Origin: Platycnemis pennipes
Taxonomy: Eukaryota; Arthropoda; Insecta; Odonata; Platycnemididae
NCBI GenBank assembly: GCA_933228895.1
Contig: OW121847.1
Span: 754,001-818,000 of the forward strand
Direction of reading: 5' to 3'
DNA length: 64,000 nucleotides
The number at the start of each line of letters is the position of its first letter. The stretch's first letter is position 1. The position numbers were made by a program, and so were the translations under genes. The notes under the pieces were generated by a model. It was not told where the DNA came from and searched no databases. It saw only the letters and a program-made list of their open reading frames with translations. Below are positions 55,018 through 64,000 of the stretch, piece after piece.

Positions 55018-55183
55018 AGCCAAGTACTTTCTAAGGCATAAAAATTTGGCGAACAATAAGATACCTACTCAGTATTCTAAAGGGTATGTAGGAGGTGTGA
55101 AATGACCACTACTGCTGAAGAACTCCTAAAAAATGTAAATCTGAATCTAAATTCTTGACCCGAATGGGTTAATTATTACTGAC

Positions 55184-55343
55184 CTTTGTGTACTGCTCCA
55201 ATAATTTTGTAAAATACTGGAAGAGAGAATGCTGAGGTCTCAGGAAATCAAACTGATAATTTCTCTGTTCCCGATTCATCAGATTGGTTAAGAATTGGCG
55301 ACCATTCCTGGCAACAAATTGAGCTGTCAATTTCACAATGTCT
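55184..55343 (-). CDS. SF3A1: SF3A1 exon encoding the SURP2 (SWAP) domain
   Basis: Minus-strand exon of one leading base plus 53 codons. It encodes 'LTAQFVARNGRQFLT', 'QRNYQFDFLRPQHSLF' and ends 'LLEQYTK'. This is the second SURP/SWAP module of SF3A1, which in the known complex contacts SF3A3 (SF3a60). The acceptor is 'ctctcctttgcag|A' and the donor is AAG|gtcagt. The leading A finishes a codon begun in the previous exon (Leu in other species). I looked upstream to the window end for the expected acidic/proline segment before SURP2 and did not find it, so the 5' exons are probably outside. No frame damage is seen. This exon sets the gene's direction: transcription runs from high to low coordinates. 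Confidence 0.96.
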
Positions 55344-55604
55344 CTGCAAAGGAGAGTTAAACATTCATGTAATAACAACACAAAGGCAAGAGCCAATAAA
55401 TGCACTCAAATCATGACTCAATGGATGGCTTTTCAAATATTAACTCCTATGTATCTTTCCCACAAGTTCATTACAATCAACATAGATTTTTATTCAGTAG
55501 CATCATCAGGACTTTTCACAGTTATAGGACAAGCTAATCACAGGTATATACTACAACAAGAAAACACCATAAAAGAGCACTTGAGAAAAAATGTACCTTT
55601 CTCA

Positions 55605-55825
55605 AGGCCGCTTTACGCAATACAATTTCTTGTGCAAACGCTTGTATAAACTGAATGAAATTGCATGTTTGTCTGAATGGAATTAGAACAGGTTCTATTT
55701 CCCGTTCAGTCATTCAGACAATTGCACAAGCGTTTGTACAATTTGCCGCTTCACACGGCACAATTTCCTCATACAAGAGTTTGTACAAGAAATTGTACAA
55801 CAAATTGTATTATGTAAAGCGGCCT
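55605..55825. mobile_element. 221-bp MITE, AGGCCGC ends, 3-bp TCA duplication
   Basis: Ends AGGCCGCTTTACGCAATACA and (reverse complement) AGGCCGCTTTACATAATACA are inverted repeats of at least 20 bp with two mismatches. TCA flanks both sides (55602-55604, 55826-55828). The inner part has palindromic TTGTACAA and 'CACAAGCGTTTGTAC' motifs. A 3-bp duplication fits PIF/Harbinger-type elements. It lies upstream of the SURP2 exon, inside the SF3A1 transcription unit. Confidence 0.82.
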
Positions 55826-56186
55826 TCACATAATAATAAGAGCTACACAACTGGAAACCTTCATTCAATAGGCCTAATAACCAATTCATTAAACTGCTCT
55901 CAACCAAGTGATTGAATAGGAAAGCAGAAGGGCTGTGAACAGTGGCGAGGGGTGCCTTTCAAATTAGAAGCTTCTCCCTGTGAAATATGCAACCTTATGG
56001 AATTTTTTCCTCTTCCCATTAGGCATTTAAACTGTAAATAAAAACCGCCGTACTGCTATGCTGCTATGCTATGTTAGTTTTAACAGAAACCATGACTTTG
56101 CATATGAAATACGAATTAAATAAAAAACATACTTTAGGAATAAAATGCCATCCACTTATTTCTTGTATCGACGTTCTATTCTTCGA

Positions 56187-56580
56187 TTATTTTGAAAACA
56201 TTTCAATCACGAAATCAAAGAACGATAACAGCCGGCTTAGCTCAGCAAGCGACACCTTTTCAACACTTAAAAGAGCAAGGCATGATGTCCTATGCCCTAG
56301 CCTTGGATGTTTGGCAGGTATGTCTTCATTCCCTGAGAATGGCCTCTTGGTAGATGAGCTAGACGCTGGGATGGTGATTGTCAGCTGAACAAGTTTGTAA
56401 ACTTCCAGGAAAACTTCCACTAAATAGGCAATTGTCAACTGATGTTGTAAATTCACAATACCATCCAAGTGCATTTCCGAGTCATTAAATAAGATGCATA
56501 GTTCACGTCTCAAACATGGGAAATCAAAGAAGTTCCCACAGCTTTGTTTTAAACTTGAAAATTCCTCTTCCTGAAATTGT
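56187..56580 (-). pseudogene. hAT transposase dimerisation domain fragment
   Basis: The minus strand contains 'LVQLTITIPASSSSTKRPFS', then 'RTSCLALLSVEK'. This follows the hAT C-terminal pattern (L-x-L-T-I-P-V-S-S-A-S-x-E-R-x-F-S ... L-x-x-L-A-x-L-S-I-E-K), with the E-R pair replaced by K-R. It resembles the ZMYM1-like hAT subgroup. The rest of the protein is not found. Confidence 0.65.
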
Positions 56581-56840
56581 TTTTGGAATTTTTTAAATGA
56601 TTTGAGTCTAACAGGTTAACAAATACTCGTGATATTCTATTTTCTGCATGTCAGAACTTCGTAGGAAATCGCAGAGGTGGCCCACGGAAAAAGGAACGTC
56701 CCACGCTCGGATGTGTGTGAACTTCACAAGTGCGGGGTGAGCTCTACTCTCAAAGACCAACCTTCAGGTCGAACACGACTTTAAATGAAATATTACCTCT
56801 ACCAATCTTTTTTTAATTTGTAGAGGAGAGTCGTATCTAA

Positions 56841-57619
56841 AGGCCGTTGTACCTACACGGTACATTTTCTTGTACAAGAACTTGTTCAATGCGCAAATTG
56901 CATCGCGTACGAGGTGTTCGTACAATTTCTTGTACAAGAAATTAGATCCTGCTCTACATTATTGGATGAAACCATCAAAGATCCAATCCATAGCTTCTGC
57001 ACATGACAATTGACGGGTGTAATGTATTCGTTTAGTATTCTAAGGTCGGTGTTCTCTGTTTGAGATCACTTTTATTCTTATTAGCATGTCAAAACTTCCA
57101 TTTTTGTCATACATATCGTGATATTCTTTGTTGCTTCCACACTGTGGTATTCATCGGTCACGTTGGACGTGTTCTATTTCTCAAAAGATGAGTTCGACAC
57201 CCTGACAAACATTAAACCTCAATGAAATTAAGATGACGTTATTGAACCAAAAAGGAAATATTAGTAACAAGCATAAACATTATGTTTGGAAGATAAATGA
57301 TGGGTTTCATGAGCCGATGAAAGAGTGCAAGTAACCAATTGTATAATTTAATTTTATTAATGCTAGGATTAATGGTAGCAAAACATTGTAACCCAGTTAC
57401 TTTGCCGGTATTTTCAAAATACTATCGTCATCGGATATCCCAATTCAGCAGTTCGACAGTAAACGATATTTGTGCATGTTATTGGCGCACAAATTGCATG
57501 AAAATCTTTGATCGTGTACGACCATCAACCAACTTCTTGTACAATTTCTTAGTCAAATCTTGCCGTTCAATTTATGGTACACGATCTTGTACAAGAAATT
57601 GTACTGTGATCATAGGCCT
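56841..57619. mobile_element. 779-bp element, AGGCC ends, 3-bp TAA duplication
   Basis: The left end AGGCCGTTGTACC and the right end (reverse complement AGGCCTATGATCACAGTAC) share AGGCC. They are followed by TTTCTTGTACAAGA-type motifs at both ends. TAA flanks both sides. Related by ends and motifs to the MITE at 55605-55825. No coding recognised. Confidence 0.7.
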
Positions 57620-57629
57620 TAATACGCAT

Positions 57630-58257
57630 AAAAAATGTGCAAAATCAAAGATTTAAGCATATAACAAAAAATGATTTGAAAATTTAAAATTGTTGTTAAC
57701 ATTATAAAATTGTTTATATTTTGTAATATAATCCCTTGTTACAATTTCCAATTCAAGGACTTTAAAATAAACCTTTAGCACATCTGTAGCTCTAATACCA
57801 TATAATAACATACCAGAGATATACCATAAAATGTGAATCCACTTTTGCAAAATTCAAATGTTGCTAAGTAGGTTTTTCTCGCAAACAGTTGCATGTATTG
57901 CAAAACAGCTTTGGGGTTTTTATTTTCCTATCAAATGATGATGTTTTTGCCAAATTTGGTCAAAATCGATTATCCTAAGGGCAATGACCTGGTCGCATTG
58001 ACATGGAATGGTCGTGCATAAATTAATTTAAGTCATAGGCCAGGTAATGGGGGGGCGAGGAGGGGGGAGGTTCAATCAAAGTAGCGTGCCTGTTACAATG
58101 TGTCTGCTTAAGTTTTTACTCGTCAATTTCACGCCATACATACTACAGAGTTGGCCACGTGGAGTGTTTCTCACAGCACAAGCTTCTACTTAAACTAAAT
58201 GCAACTGAACCATTTCCTCTGCAATGCTGCAAGTCTTTATACCATCAAATCGCTTAC
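57630..58257. other. AT-rich stretch with one repeat fragment
   Basis: 57935-58020 matches 36040-36140 in opposite orientation (see that entry). Nothing else recognised. Confidence 0.4.
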
Positions 58258-58265
58258 ATTTTATC

Positions 58266-61200
58266 TAGGGATGTGCGAACACCAGATTTTCAATTCAAGT
58301 CCAAGTCGATCGTTGCAAAAAAAATCGAGTCTCGAGTCGAGTCGAGTGTGATTGTCAATATTACATTTTGTGTTTTTTAGAGAAAATAACATTCATTAAA
58401 GTCTTATTTAATTCAAGATAACTTTCCTAATTCTCATCATTTCAACAAAAAAAATATTTCATTTAGAATTCAACCAGCTTAGTTCGGCATTAAAAATGGA
58501 ACGTATGATACACTGTTTCTTTATTCATTTTTTATTTATAATCCACAAAAACTATTTATTCATAACAATATTTATAAAAAATAATAATAATATTTGTATG
58601 CATCAGAGAACATTTTTAATGTTCAATTACAGCATTAATATCTTTTGTAAGTGGATGAATTTTACTTCCTTTAGAGTCACCTCAATATTTTTTAATGCAA
58701 CAGATCATATTTAAAAATGGTCTTTTGAAGAATAAACAAACTTCACTGAATTCAAATAAAAATCTTAATTTGGGAAAAATATCATAACCAATCTCTTCTG
58801 TTATTTAAAAAAGTAAACATATTTTCACTTTTCTAGGTCACTCAATTAATACAACATGAGCCCTTAAAAATAAACTTCCACATTGTTGTAGTGCACAATA
58901 AAACTTTACAAATAAAACATGAACTTTTAGTGGCACATAAGAAAAGTGTTTATTCAATGTGACAACACCTTTGAGAAATGGCAAGAAAAGCAAATGAATC
59001 TGTGAAATGTAAATTACTAAACTTCCTTTCATTTCAAAATTTGTGTGAAGTTGAAATCAAACTATAAATTGCAATGCAAGAAAACCAGTTGCTCCACATG
59101 TTCAGGCTGGAGATTCCCTCCTCTTCTTACACTTACAACATTTCCTGCAGCTGACAATAGCCTTTCACTAGATACCTGTGTAGCTGGTATTGACATGTAA
59201 TGCTGTGCAATAACCTGTAGATGATGAAATCGTTCACCATTGTTTCTCCACCCAAGACAGGGATCTTCTTTCCTATCTATAACTGTCTCATCTAAATATG
59301 TAGAAATTTGTTGTTGTACACACTGTGTTATATCTTTGACAGGTTTTCCTTTTTGCTAGTTCATCAAACTCCATCCATAGAGAAGAAGAAGCTTCATTTA
59401 GACTCAATACCATTTCTACATTTTTGGCACCAGTTTCACTTTCTTTATTACCTTCCATTTCACTCCCAATCTGTCTAGCAATACTGTCGATTGCTAGGGT
59501 GGCTTCTTCTTTTGATAGAAGTATTTCTTTGAACCTTGGATCAATTATCATTGCTATGATATTAGTTAGTGAAATCCTATAATCTGGGAAGCGTACACTA
59601 GAAGCTTGTATCAAGTTTCTAACAAATGTCAAACCACTTCCTTTAATACCCTTTGAAATGTGATTTTCCAAAACTCTCTGTATACTTCTTATAACCAGGA
59701 TCACCACTGATAAGGTTGGGTAAGAATCAGCACTCAGTTCCACAGTAGCTTAATATATGGGCTGGAGTATGGCCACAAAGTTGCTTATCATACACCATTC
59801 ACTTTGACTGAAATTTTCTACTTTACCGTTTTCAGCTAACTCTGCTGAAAGTGGTCCTTTCTGCTCTAAAAGTCTGGCAAACATTATATTCACTGTTCTA
59901 TCTGGTGTCTATGTCCTCAATAAGTTTATGTGCTGGCTTGCCCATATTTTTCTGTAAAATACTTAATCCCTCCCTTGCTTGAATACTGTGTTGATAATGG
60001 CCAACAATCATTCGACAGAGTTCATTGAACCCAGGTGTTGATTTTTTGGCATCATTTATTGCTAGTTGCATTGTATGGGCAAGACAAGATATTGGTGTCC
60101 ATTTTATACCAGATACTGCAGCCATCATGTTTCTTGCATTGTCAGTCACTGTATTAATTGGAATTGAGGACCTTTAATTCCATTCCTCTAGTATTGAATT
60201 TAGTATTTAAGACAAAGCTATCCCTGTATACTAACCAGGAAAGCTTGAATTAGCAAGCGCATAGTGTTTCATTGAAAAATCTTTTTTAATGAAATGACAA
60301 GTTAGAGAAATGTAGCTATCTTGAGCTCGTGACGACCAAATGTCAGTAGTTAAAGACAATCAATCAAGTGTACTGAATTCTTGTTCTAATTCTTGCCTAA
60401 TTTCACATTTCCTTTTTCTGTACATTTCCGGAATAATTCTTCTTGAAAAAACAGATCTGGAAGGCATTTCATATCTTGGTTCTAGTACTTGAATTACTTC
60501 TCTAAAACCCCTCTCTTCTACAATAGAGTATGGCTGATAATCAATAGCCATCATCTTCCCTATACTTGATGTTATCAACTTCGCCCTGTGGTGAGAAGCA
60601 TCCATTTTCACGGGAATTAAAAATTCCGAGACAGATGTTTCCTGCTTCTTTGAGGGATTCTTTTCTTTGACGCTTTTTCCCACCTTTTCTTTTAAGTATT
60701 CAGAATGCCTTGATGGATGTTTCTGTGAATGTTGAATTAGGCTTGTGGTGCTGCCAGTTGGAATTTTGAACCTTCTTTTGCAAGTATCGCATTCTGAATC
60801 GACGGAAGAATATTTTGTAAAATAATTCCAAATAGAAGAACCTCTCCCACTCAGTATGAAAGGCAAGTTTTGAAGAAGAAACTTTTAAATACTAATTGGT
60901 ACAGACAATGGGAGGGCTTACACATGCCCTGAAATTAAACGAAACAGTCCAAGGTAGCATTAAACTCATCGGTAGACGATTTGGATGTTTAATACAAAAA
61001 AAGGTCATTGTACACGAAGTTGGGTCCACCTTCTTCCATCAACAACTTGGATACCAACGGCACCACAGCCATCATTTTTACTTTGTGTTCAACATGTGGA
61101 TTGCATTTTATCACAAATGTTTCCCCACGATTTTAACTAAAACAAGACCAATTTAAACTGACCAATTTCACTGAATCTCGGCATCATATTAGGAAAATAA

Positions 61201-62126
61201 TTTTAACAGTGGATCCTTCTTTGTGAACATTTACCTCAGTAAAATTTAGTCTAATACGTATAGTCAATTACCTGTCAAAATTGGTCAAGTTGAAAGTTGT
61301 TCGCTACCGGTGAGGTTGTAATAATAACAACCCGACGTCAAAATCCAAACAAAAGATAACGACTAGTGCATACTTAAAGAATTCCAAATCTGTTAATCTT
61401 TCCTCGAATCCATCATGTGGAAAGGACATGTTTTTGCTTACCAGTTGAGCTACACAATGAACCAGTGAAGATTTTCTTCCATTTATAAAAATCTGTACAT
61501 TTTATTATGTACTTGTAAATGAGTCACATTTTCACTTAGTGAGTAATCAGTTGCTTCTGTGATGTAGTTATGAAGTTGATACACTGTAAATTCGGTACAT
61601 GAAATGTTACTGTCAATGTTAACAATGTAAAACCACAGATTTATGGTTGAACTTTCAATATGTTTATCATATGTGAACACTCGTATGAGTACCTTTCTGA
61701 TTAAATTACATGCTAATCTCTAAGATCACGTACCTATTTTGAGGCATGACAAACATCTCAGAATTCCATCGTTGGAGATGATCTAGTTAACTGAAAATTA
61801 TTTCCTATAAGTACTCATTAGTGTTTAGGCAGATTATGTAACATGTGGTACATACTCATTACGTAGGTATTGTAAATTAATAACACAGCACGAAATTTTA
61901 GTATTGCTACCTACCTTATGGAAGTAAAATATTCTCTATCACTGATCTAAGGACATTTACCATTAGAACAGGATTAAATTTGAAGAAATTGTCGGCAATC
62001 TTAATCGAATACCTCATTTTTTCAACCACTTAAAAATCTATCGACTAGACTCGAGGTTTATAAAAATGCACAAGCCGAGTCAAGCTTCTTTCTTAACTCG
62101 AATTTCGAGCTGCTCGCACATCCCTA
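58266..62126 (-). mobile_element. hAT element (3861 bp) with perfect 8-bp duplication ATTTTATC
   Basis: Ends TAGGGATGTGCGAACACC and (reverse complement) TAGGGATGTGCGAGCAGC are inverted repeats (13 identical bases). ATTTTATC lies directly outside both ends (58258-58265 and 62127-62134), an exact 8-bp target duplication as expected for hAT. 'CGAGTC' motifs fill both subterminal regions. The transposase is on the minus strand between 60866 and 59068. Regions 58380-59060 and 60900-62030 are AT-rich and apparently non-coding. Confidence 0.95.
59068..60866 (-). pseudogene. hAT transposase (BED-finger, ZBED-like), nearly full length but broken
   Basis: N-terminal 168-codon frame (60360-60866): 'GRGSSIWNYFTKYSSVDSEC' begins a BED zinc finger (C-x2-C then H-x4-5-H: 'CDTCKRRF...LIQHSQKHPSRH'). 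Next, across a stop at 60358, 'LSLTTDIWSSRAQDSYISLT' carries a D-x-W-S/T-S block typical of the catalytic core. 59898-60149: 'VTDNARNMMAAVSGIKWTPI', 'CLAHTMQLAINDA' (second Asp and the C-x-x-H motif). 59288-59743: the region before dimerisation. 59290-59068: 'MSIPATQVSSERLLSAAGNV' and 'NLQPEHVEQLVFLHCNL' (hAT dimerisation domain, ending with a natural stop). A handful of stops and shifts break it. This is the best preserved transposase in the window. Confidence 0.92.
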
Positions 62127-62259
62127 ATTTTATCCCTCTCACAGGTTAAATAGCGACCTCATGACAATGCTTTTCAAGACAGAAGTCTCAAGTGTGAGAA
62201 GGGGAGAGAATTAACTCACTCAAAACTTGAGAAAATACTTTAGAATTGAAAGTTTGTAG

Positions 62260-63061
62260 AGACTAGGTAGCTTGATGGAGGGTGGGCGGATCTAGACCTG
62301 CCGGTCAATAAGCATCTCCAATCACCACGGTGCGTCTCTGTGCCTAGGGTGACCGCAGCTGCGGGGCGGAGGGTAAGAAGTCACTAACAGAGAGACTCCG
62401 GATACTGGGCGACATCCGGTTTTATTTAGCCTTACCCATGCATGCGGGGCTCTGTCTGGGTGGACCCTTTATTTCCCTAGCTACTCGTGGGACTATTATG
62501 GACCTTAATCTTAACAAAACTTCTGCGGAGGACACTGGACTAACTCCGACCAAGGACTCTAGCAGTCCAATTTCAAAAATGGAGGAGGAAGCACTGCTGG
62601 GGAGCCCAGGTGGGGAACCGAACGGGAACTCCTCCTCTACAACCCTAACCCTGCCTTTGGGGGGCCCTTCTGGCAACCCCACTCTCCCTAGCCACCCCTC
62701 GAACCCTCTGGGGGAAGAGAAGGAAGGCATTCTCTCTGACTCTTCGGAGTCCACATTAAAAGAGGCGCCAGGTTCACCTGTGGGGATGGAGTCGGACTCT
62801 GAGGCCTCCAACATTACTCTGGGCAGCATCTCATCAAAGATGCAGATGCTATCCACAGTGCCCAAGCTCGCAGCCAGAAGGAAGCTGCAGAAGCTCAGGG
62901 CAAAAGATGCAGCTGGGGTCTCTGCACACCCCCCTGCCAGGGCCAATGCCGGGGACAAGTTGACCGGCAAAAGTCCTAGGTGTGGTGGGGATGGCGCTAC
63001 GACCCCAAGTTCAGTACCACAAAAAAGAGGACGGACTCCTGGATATGTGGAGATCTGGTAG
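62260..63061 (+). mobile_element. Non-LTR retrotransposon 5' end and ORF1-like protein
   Basis: A plus-strand frame; the likely start is the ATG at 62498 (MDLNLNKTSAEDTG), giving 187 codons to a TAG at 63059. The product is rich in Ser, Pro, Gly and acidic residues, with a basic segment ('LAARRKLQKLRAK') and ends 'SVPQKRGRTPGYVEIW'. Such composition, followed by 'QKRxRTP', resembles the start of ORF1 proteins of I/R1/Jockey-type elements, before the zinc knuckles. No CCHC motif is present, as the rest is deleted. Upstream 62260-62440 is GC-rich and likely the 5' untranslated region. Confidence 0.6.
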
Positions 63062-63409
63062 AAAGCACCCAAGCTAAGGCAGGCCAAACTTCATATAGAG
63101 GGACCCAAACCTAGCCTAGCTAAGAAACTACTATTAAATAGGAGTCAACTACGTACGATAGTGGGACTGTTCACCGGACACTATCAAGTGATGAGACACC
63201 TCCATCTCCTGAAGATCACTGATTCAGCTAGATGCAGATGGTGTGAAGAGGAGGACGAATCAACCTCTCATCTCCTCTGCGAGTGCCCAGCCATAATAAA
63301 GACTCGGAATAGATATCTTGGCTCACCTTTCCTGAAACCCAATGAAATAATAGGGATCCACATAGGAGACCTCTTGGCTTTTAGCCGGGCGATCCGTCTC
63401 TATGGGTGA
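63062..63409 (+). mobile_element. Non-LTR ORF2 C-terminal tail, in frame with ORF1-like part
   Basis: Same frame as the ORF1-like part, after one TAG. Contains 'QLRTIVGLFTGHYQVMRHLH', then 'CRWCEEEDESTSHLLCECPA' and 'RYLGSPFL', ending 'LYG*'. This is the end of the RNase H domain and the CCHC-like tail of I/Jockey-type ORF2 (G-L-x-T-G-H ... C-x-x-C-x-x-x-x-E-T-x-x-H-x-L-C-x-C-P). RT, endonuclease and most of RNase H are missing, so the copy is internally deleted. Confidence 0.82.
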
Positions 63410-63487
63410 TTTCCTGAATGGTGGTTAACACAATGGACCAATAGGTCAAAGTGCCCCAGGGACTCTTACAGTACCACCACCTACTTT

Positions 63488-64000
63488 TTAACACATTCAC
63501 TGCGGAGCTGTTTAAAGCCCTACTCCTCACAGCGCGGCGTGACCCACCGGTGGGTCACAGTCCTTCCGAGCTTCTGGCCGCTGCCGAGGGATGGTGGTTG
63601 AAGCGGCAACACTCAGCTGTTTCCTGAGATTAGAGGAAGGCTGGGGGAGGCTACTCCCAGCTTCGCCCCTAGCCCACCCCTCCACAAGCCACGTGGGGCA
63701 CGCTATCTTCTAGACCCTGGCGTGGGGTGGGGGAAGAGAGGGGCAACAATACAATGCATGTGGTAAAGATTTGCTGACGTTCGGAAAACCCAGGAGACTC
63801 CCACCCGTCTCTGTTTATTGCGCCTGCCCTTGTTCTCGCCCGTCTGTGAGACGTAGACGCCCGTCCGTGCGTACCGATTCCCCAGCCCTGCTCACACTAT
63901 GAGAAAAGGGAAGGGGGATCCTTTGGAAAGAGTACATAGTGGTTTGTCTCACTCAGAAAAAAGTAGTGTCTGCATTTCGGAAGACGTTCACCCGGCAAGG
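63488..64000 (+). mobile_element. Possible piggyBac-like left end
   Basis: TTAA (63488-63491) followed by CACATTCACTGCGGAGCTG resembles ends of piggyBac-like elements, which insert at TTAA. Behind it, 63539-63558 is a perfect 20-bp palindrome (GTGACCCACCGGTGGGTCAC). No transposase is seen before the window ends, and the other end lies outside. The family assignment is tentative. Confidence 0.35.

Larger units (their letters stand above)
33857..55183 (-). other. SF3A1 intron, about 21.3 kb
   Basis: Bounded by the donor AAG|gtcagt at 55184/55183 and the acceptor before 33856. The joined peptide reads ...EQYTK-VLIPPKD..., exactly the family order. It contains hairpin repeats, a Copia fragment, a POGK-type element and several inverted-repeat elements. 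Confidence 0.88.

Noticed and set aside
55338..55915. Plus-strand frames of 86-103 codons near the SURP2 exon
   Set aside because: They run through the AGGCC MITE and antisense exon edge; no motif.
62422..63087. 221-codon minus-strand open frame
   Set aside because: It is the exact antisense of the ORF1-like frame. The plus frame joins a recognisable ORF2 tail, so the minus frame is a by-product of GC-rich composition.
1..64000. CRISPR arrays, operons, bacterial ribosome-binding sites
   Set aside because: The sequence is eukaryotic (spliced SF3A1 exons, SINE, non-LTR elements); repeats present are not evenly spaced with unique spacers.

Overview
This window looks like a stretch of an arthropod (most likely insect) nuclear genome. 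It is AT-rich, has almost no long open frames, and is packed with decayed transposable elements. The one host gene I can identify is the splicing-factor gene SF3A1, on the minus strand. Three of its coding exons are visible at 55184-55343, 33703-33856 and 1407-1534. They join in phase and have matching GT/AG splice sites. The introns between them are about 21.3 kb and 32.2 kb, so everything from 1535 to 55183 except the middle exon is intron. Earlier and later exons were not found and probably lie outside the window. The exon sequence is insect-like (for example 'AQIDWHNFVVVEKVDYQP'), but I cannot name a species.

Layout, left to right. 1-1400: a non-LTR reverse transcriptase/RNase H fragment and a SINE tail. 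1.4-1.5 kb: SF3A1 exon. 2-4.3 kb: a Penelope-like element (GIY-YIG end) split by a TA-flanked 1.5-kb DNA element. 7.4-9.1 kb: a Tigger/pogo-like element. 9.2-11.2 kb: a broken Mutator-like transposase followed by a YqaJ-like nuclease. 11.3-15.9 kb: RTE-type fragments, a repeat with GGATCC motifs, a pogo fragment and the first copy of an 850-bp repeat. 16.0-17.4 kb: a hairpin repeat and a mariner. 17.7-19.6 kb: an R4/Dong-type retrotransposon. 19.8-21.7 kb: a Tigger. 22.1-26.75 kb: a hAT element carrying another Tigger inside its transposase. 28.5-33.3 kb: RTE pieces, the second 850-bp repeat copy, a 533-bp element with a 9-bp target duplication, half a Tigger and a second R4/Dong copy. 33.7 kb: SF3A1 exon. 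34.2-35.6 kb: two long hairpins. 36.6-40.2 kb: a 2.15-kb inverted-repeat element, a Copia fragment and a relic of an uncharacterised transposon-like family. 40.2-41.8 kb: a C-rich TATA region. 42.8-45.4 kb: a tRNA-derived SINE and a hAT with target duplication. 47.3-53.2 kb: a 5.9-kb pogo (POGK-type) element filled with younger insertions. 54-58 kb: a non-LTR tail, the SF3A1 exon and two AGGCC-ended MITEs. 58.3-62.1 kb: a hAT element with a perfect 8-bp target duplication. 62.2-64 kb: an internally deleted non-LTR element and a possible piggyBac-like end.

There is no operon-like logic. The coherent story is one conserved housekeeping gene whose introns have grown by repeated, nested insertion of many element classes: pogo/Tigger, POGK, mariner, hAT, Mutator, possible Harbinger-like and piggyBac-like ends, R4, RTE, I/Jockey-like, Copia, Penelope and SINE. 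The points most worth a second look are four long inverted repeats whose loops resemble hammerhead-ribozyme cores, a roughly 90-bp terminal module found five times joined to different bodies, and the remnants of uncharacterised transposon-associated protein families. Family assignments come from motifs I recognise by eye; no database search was run.
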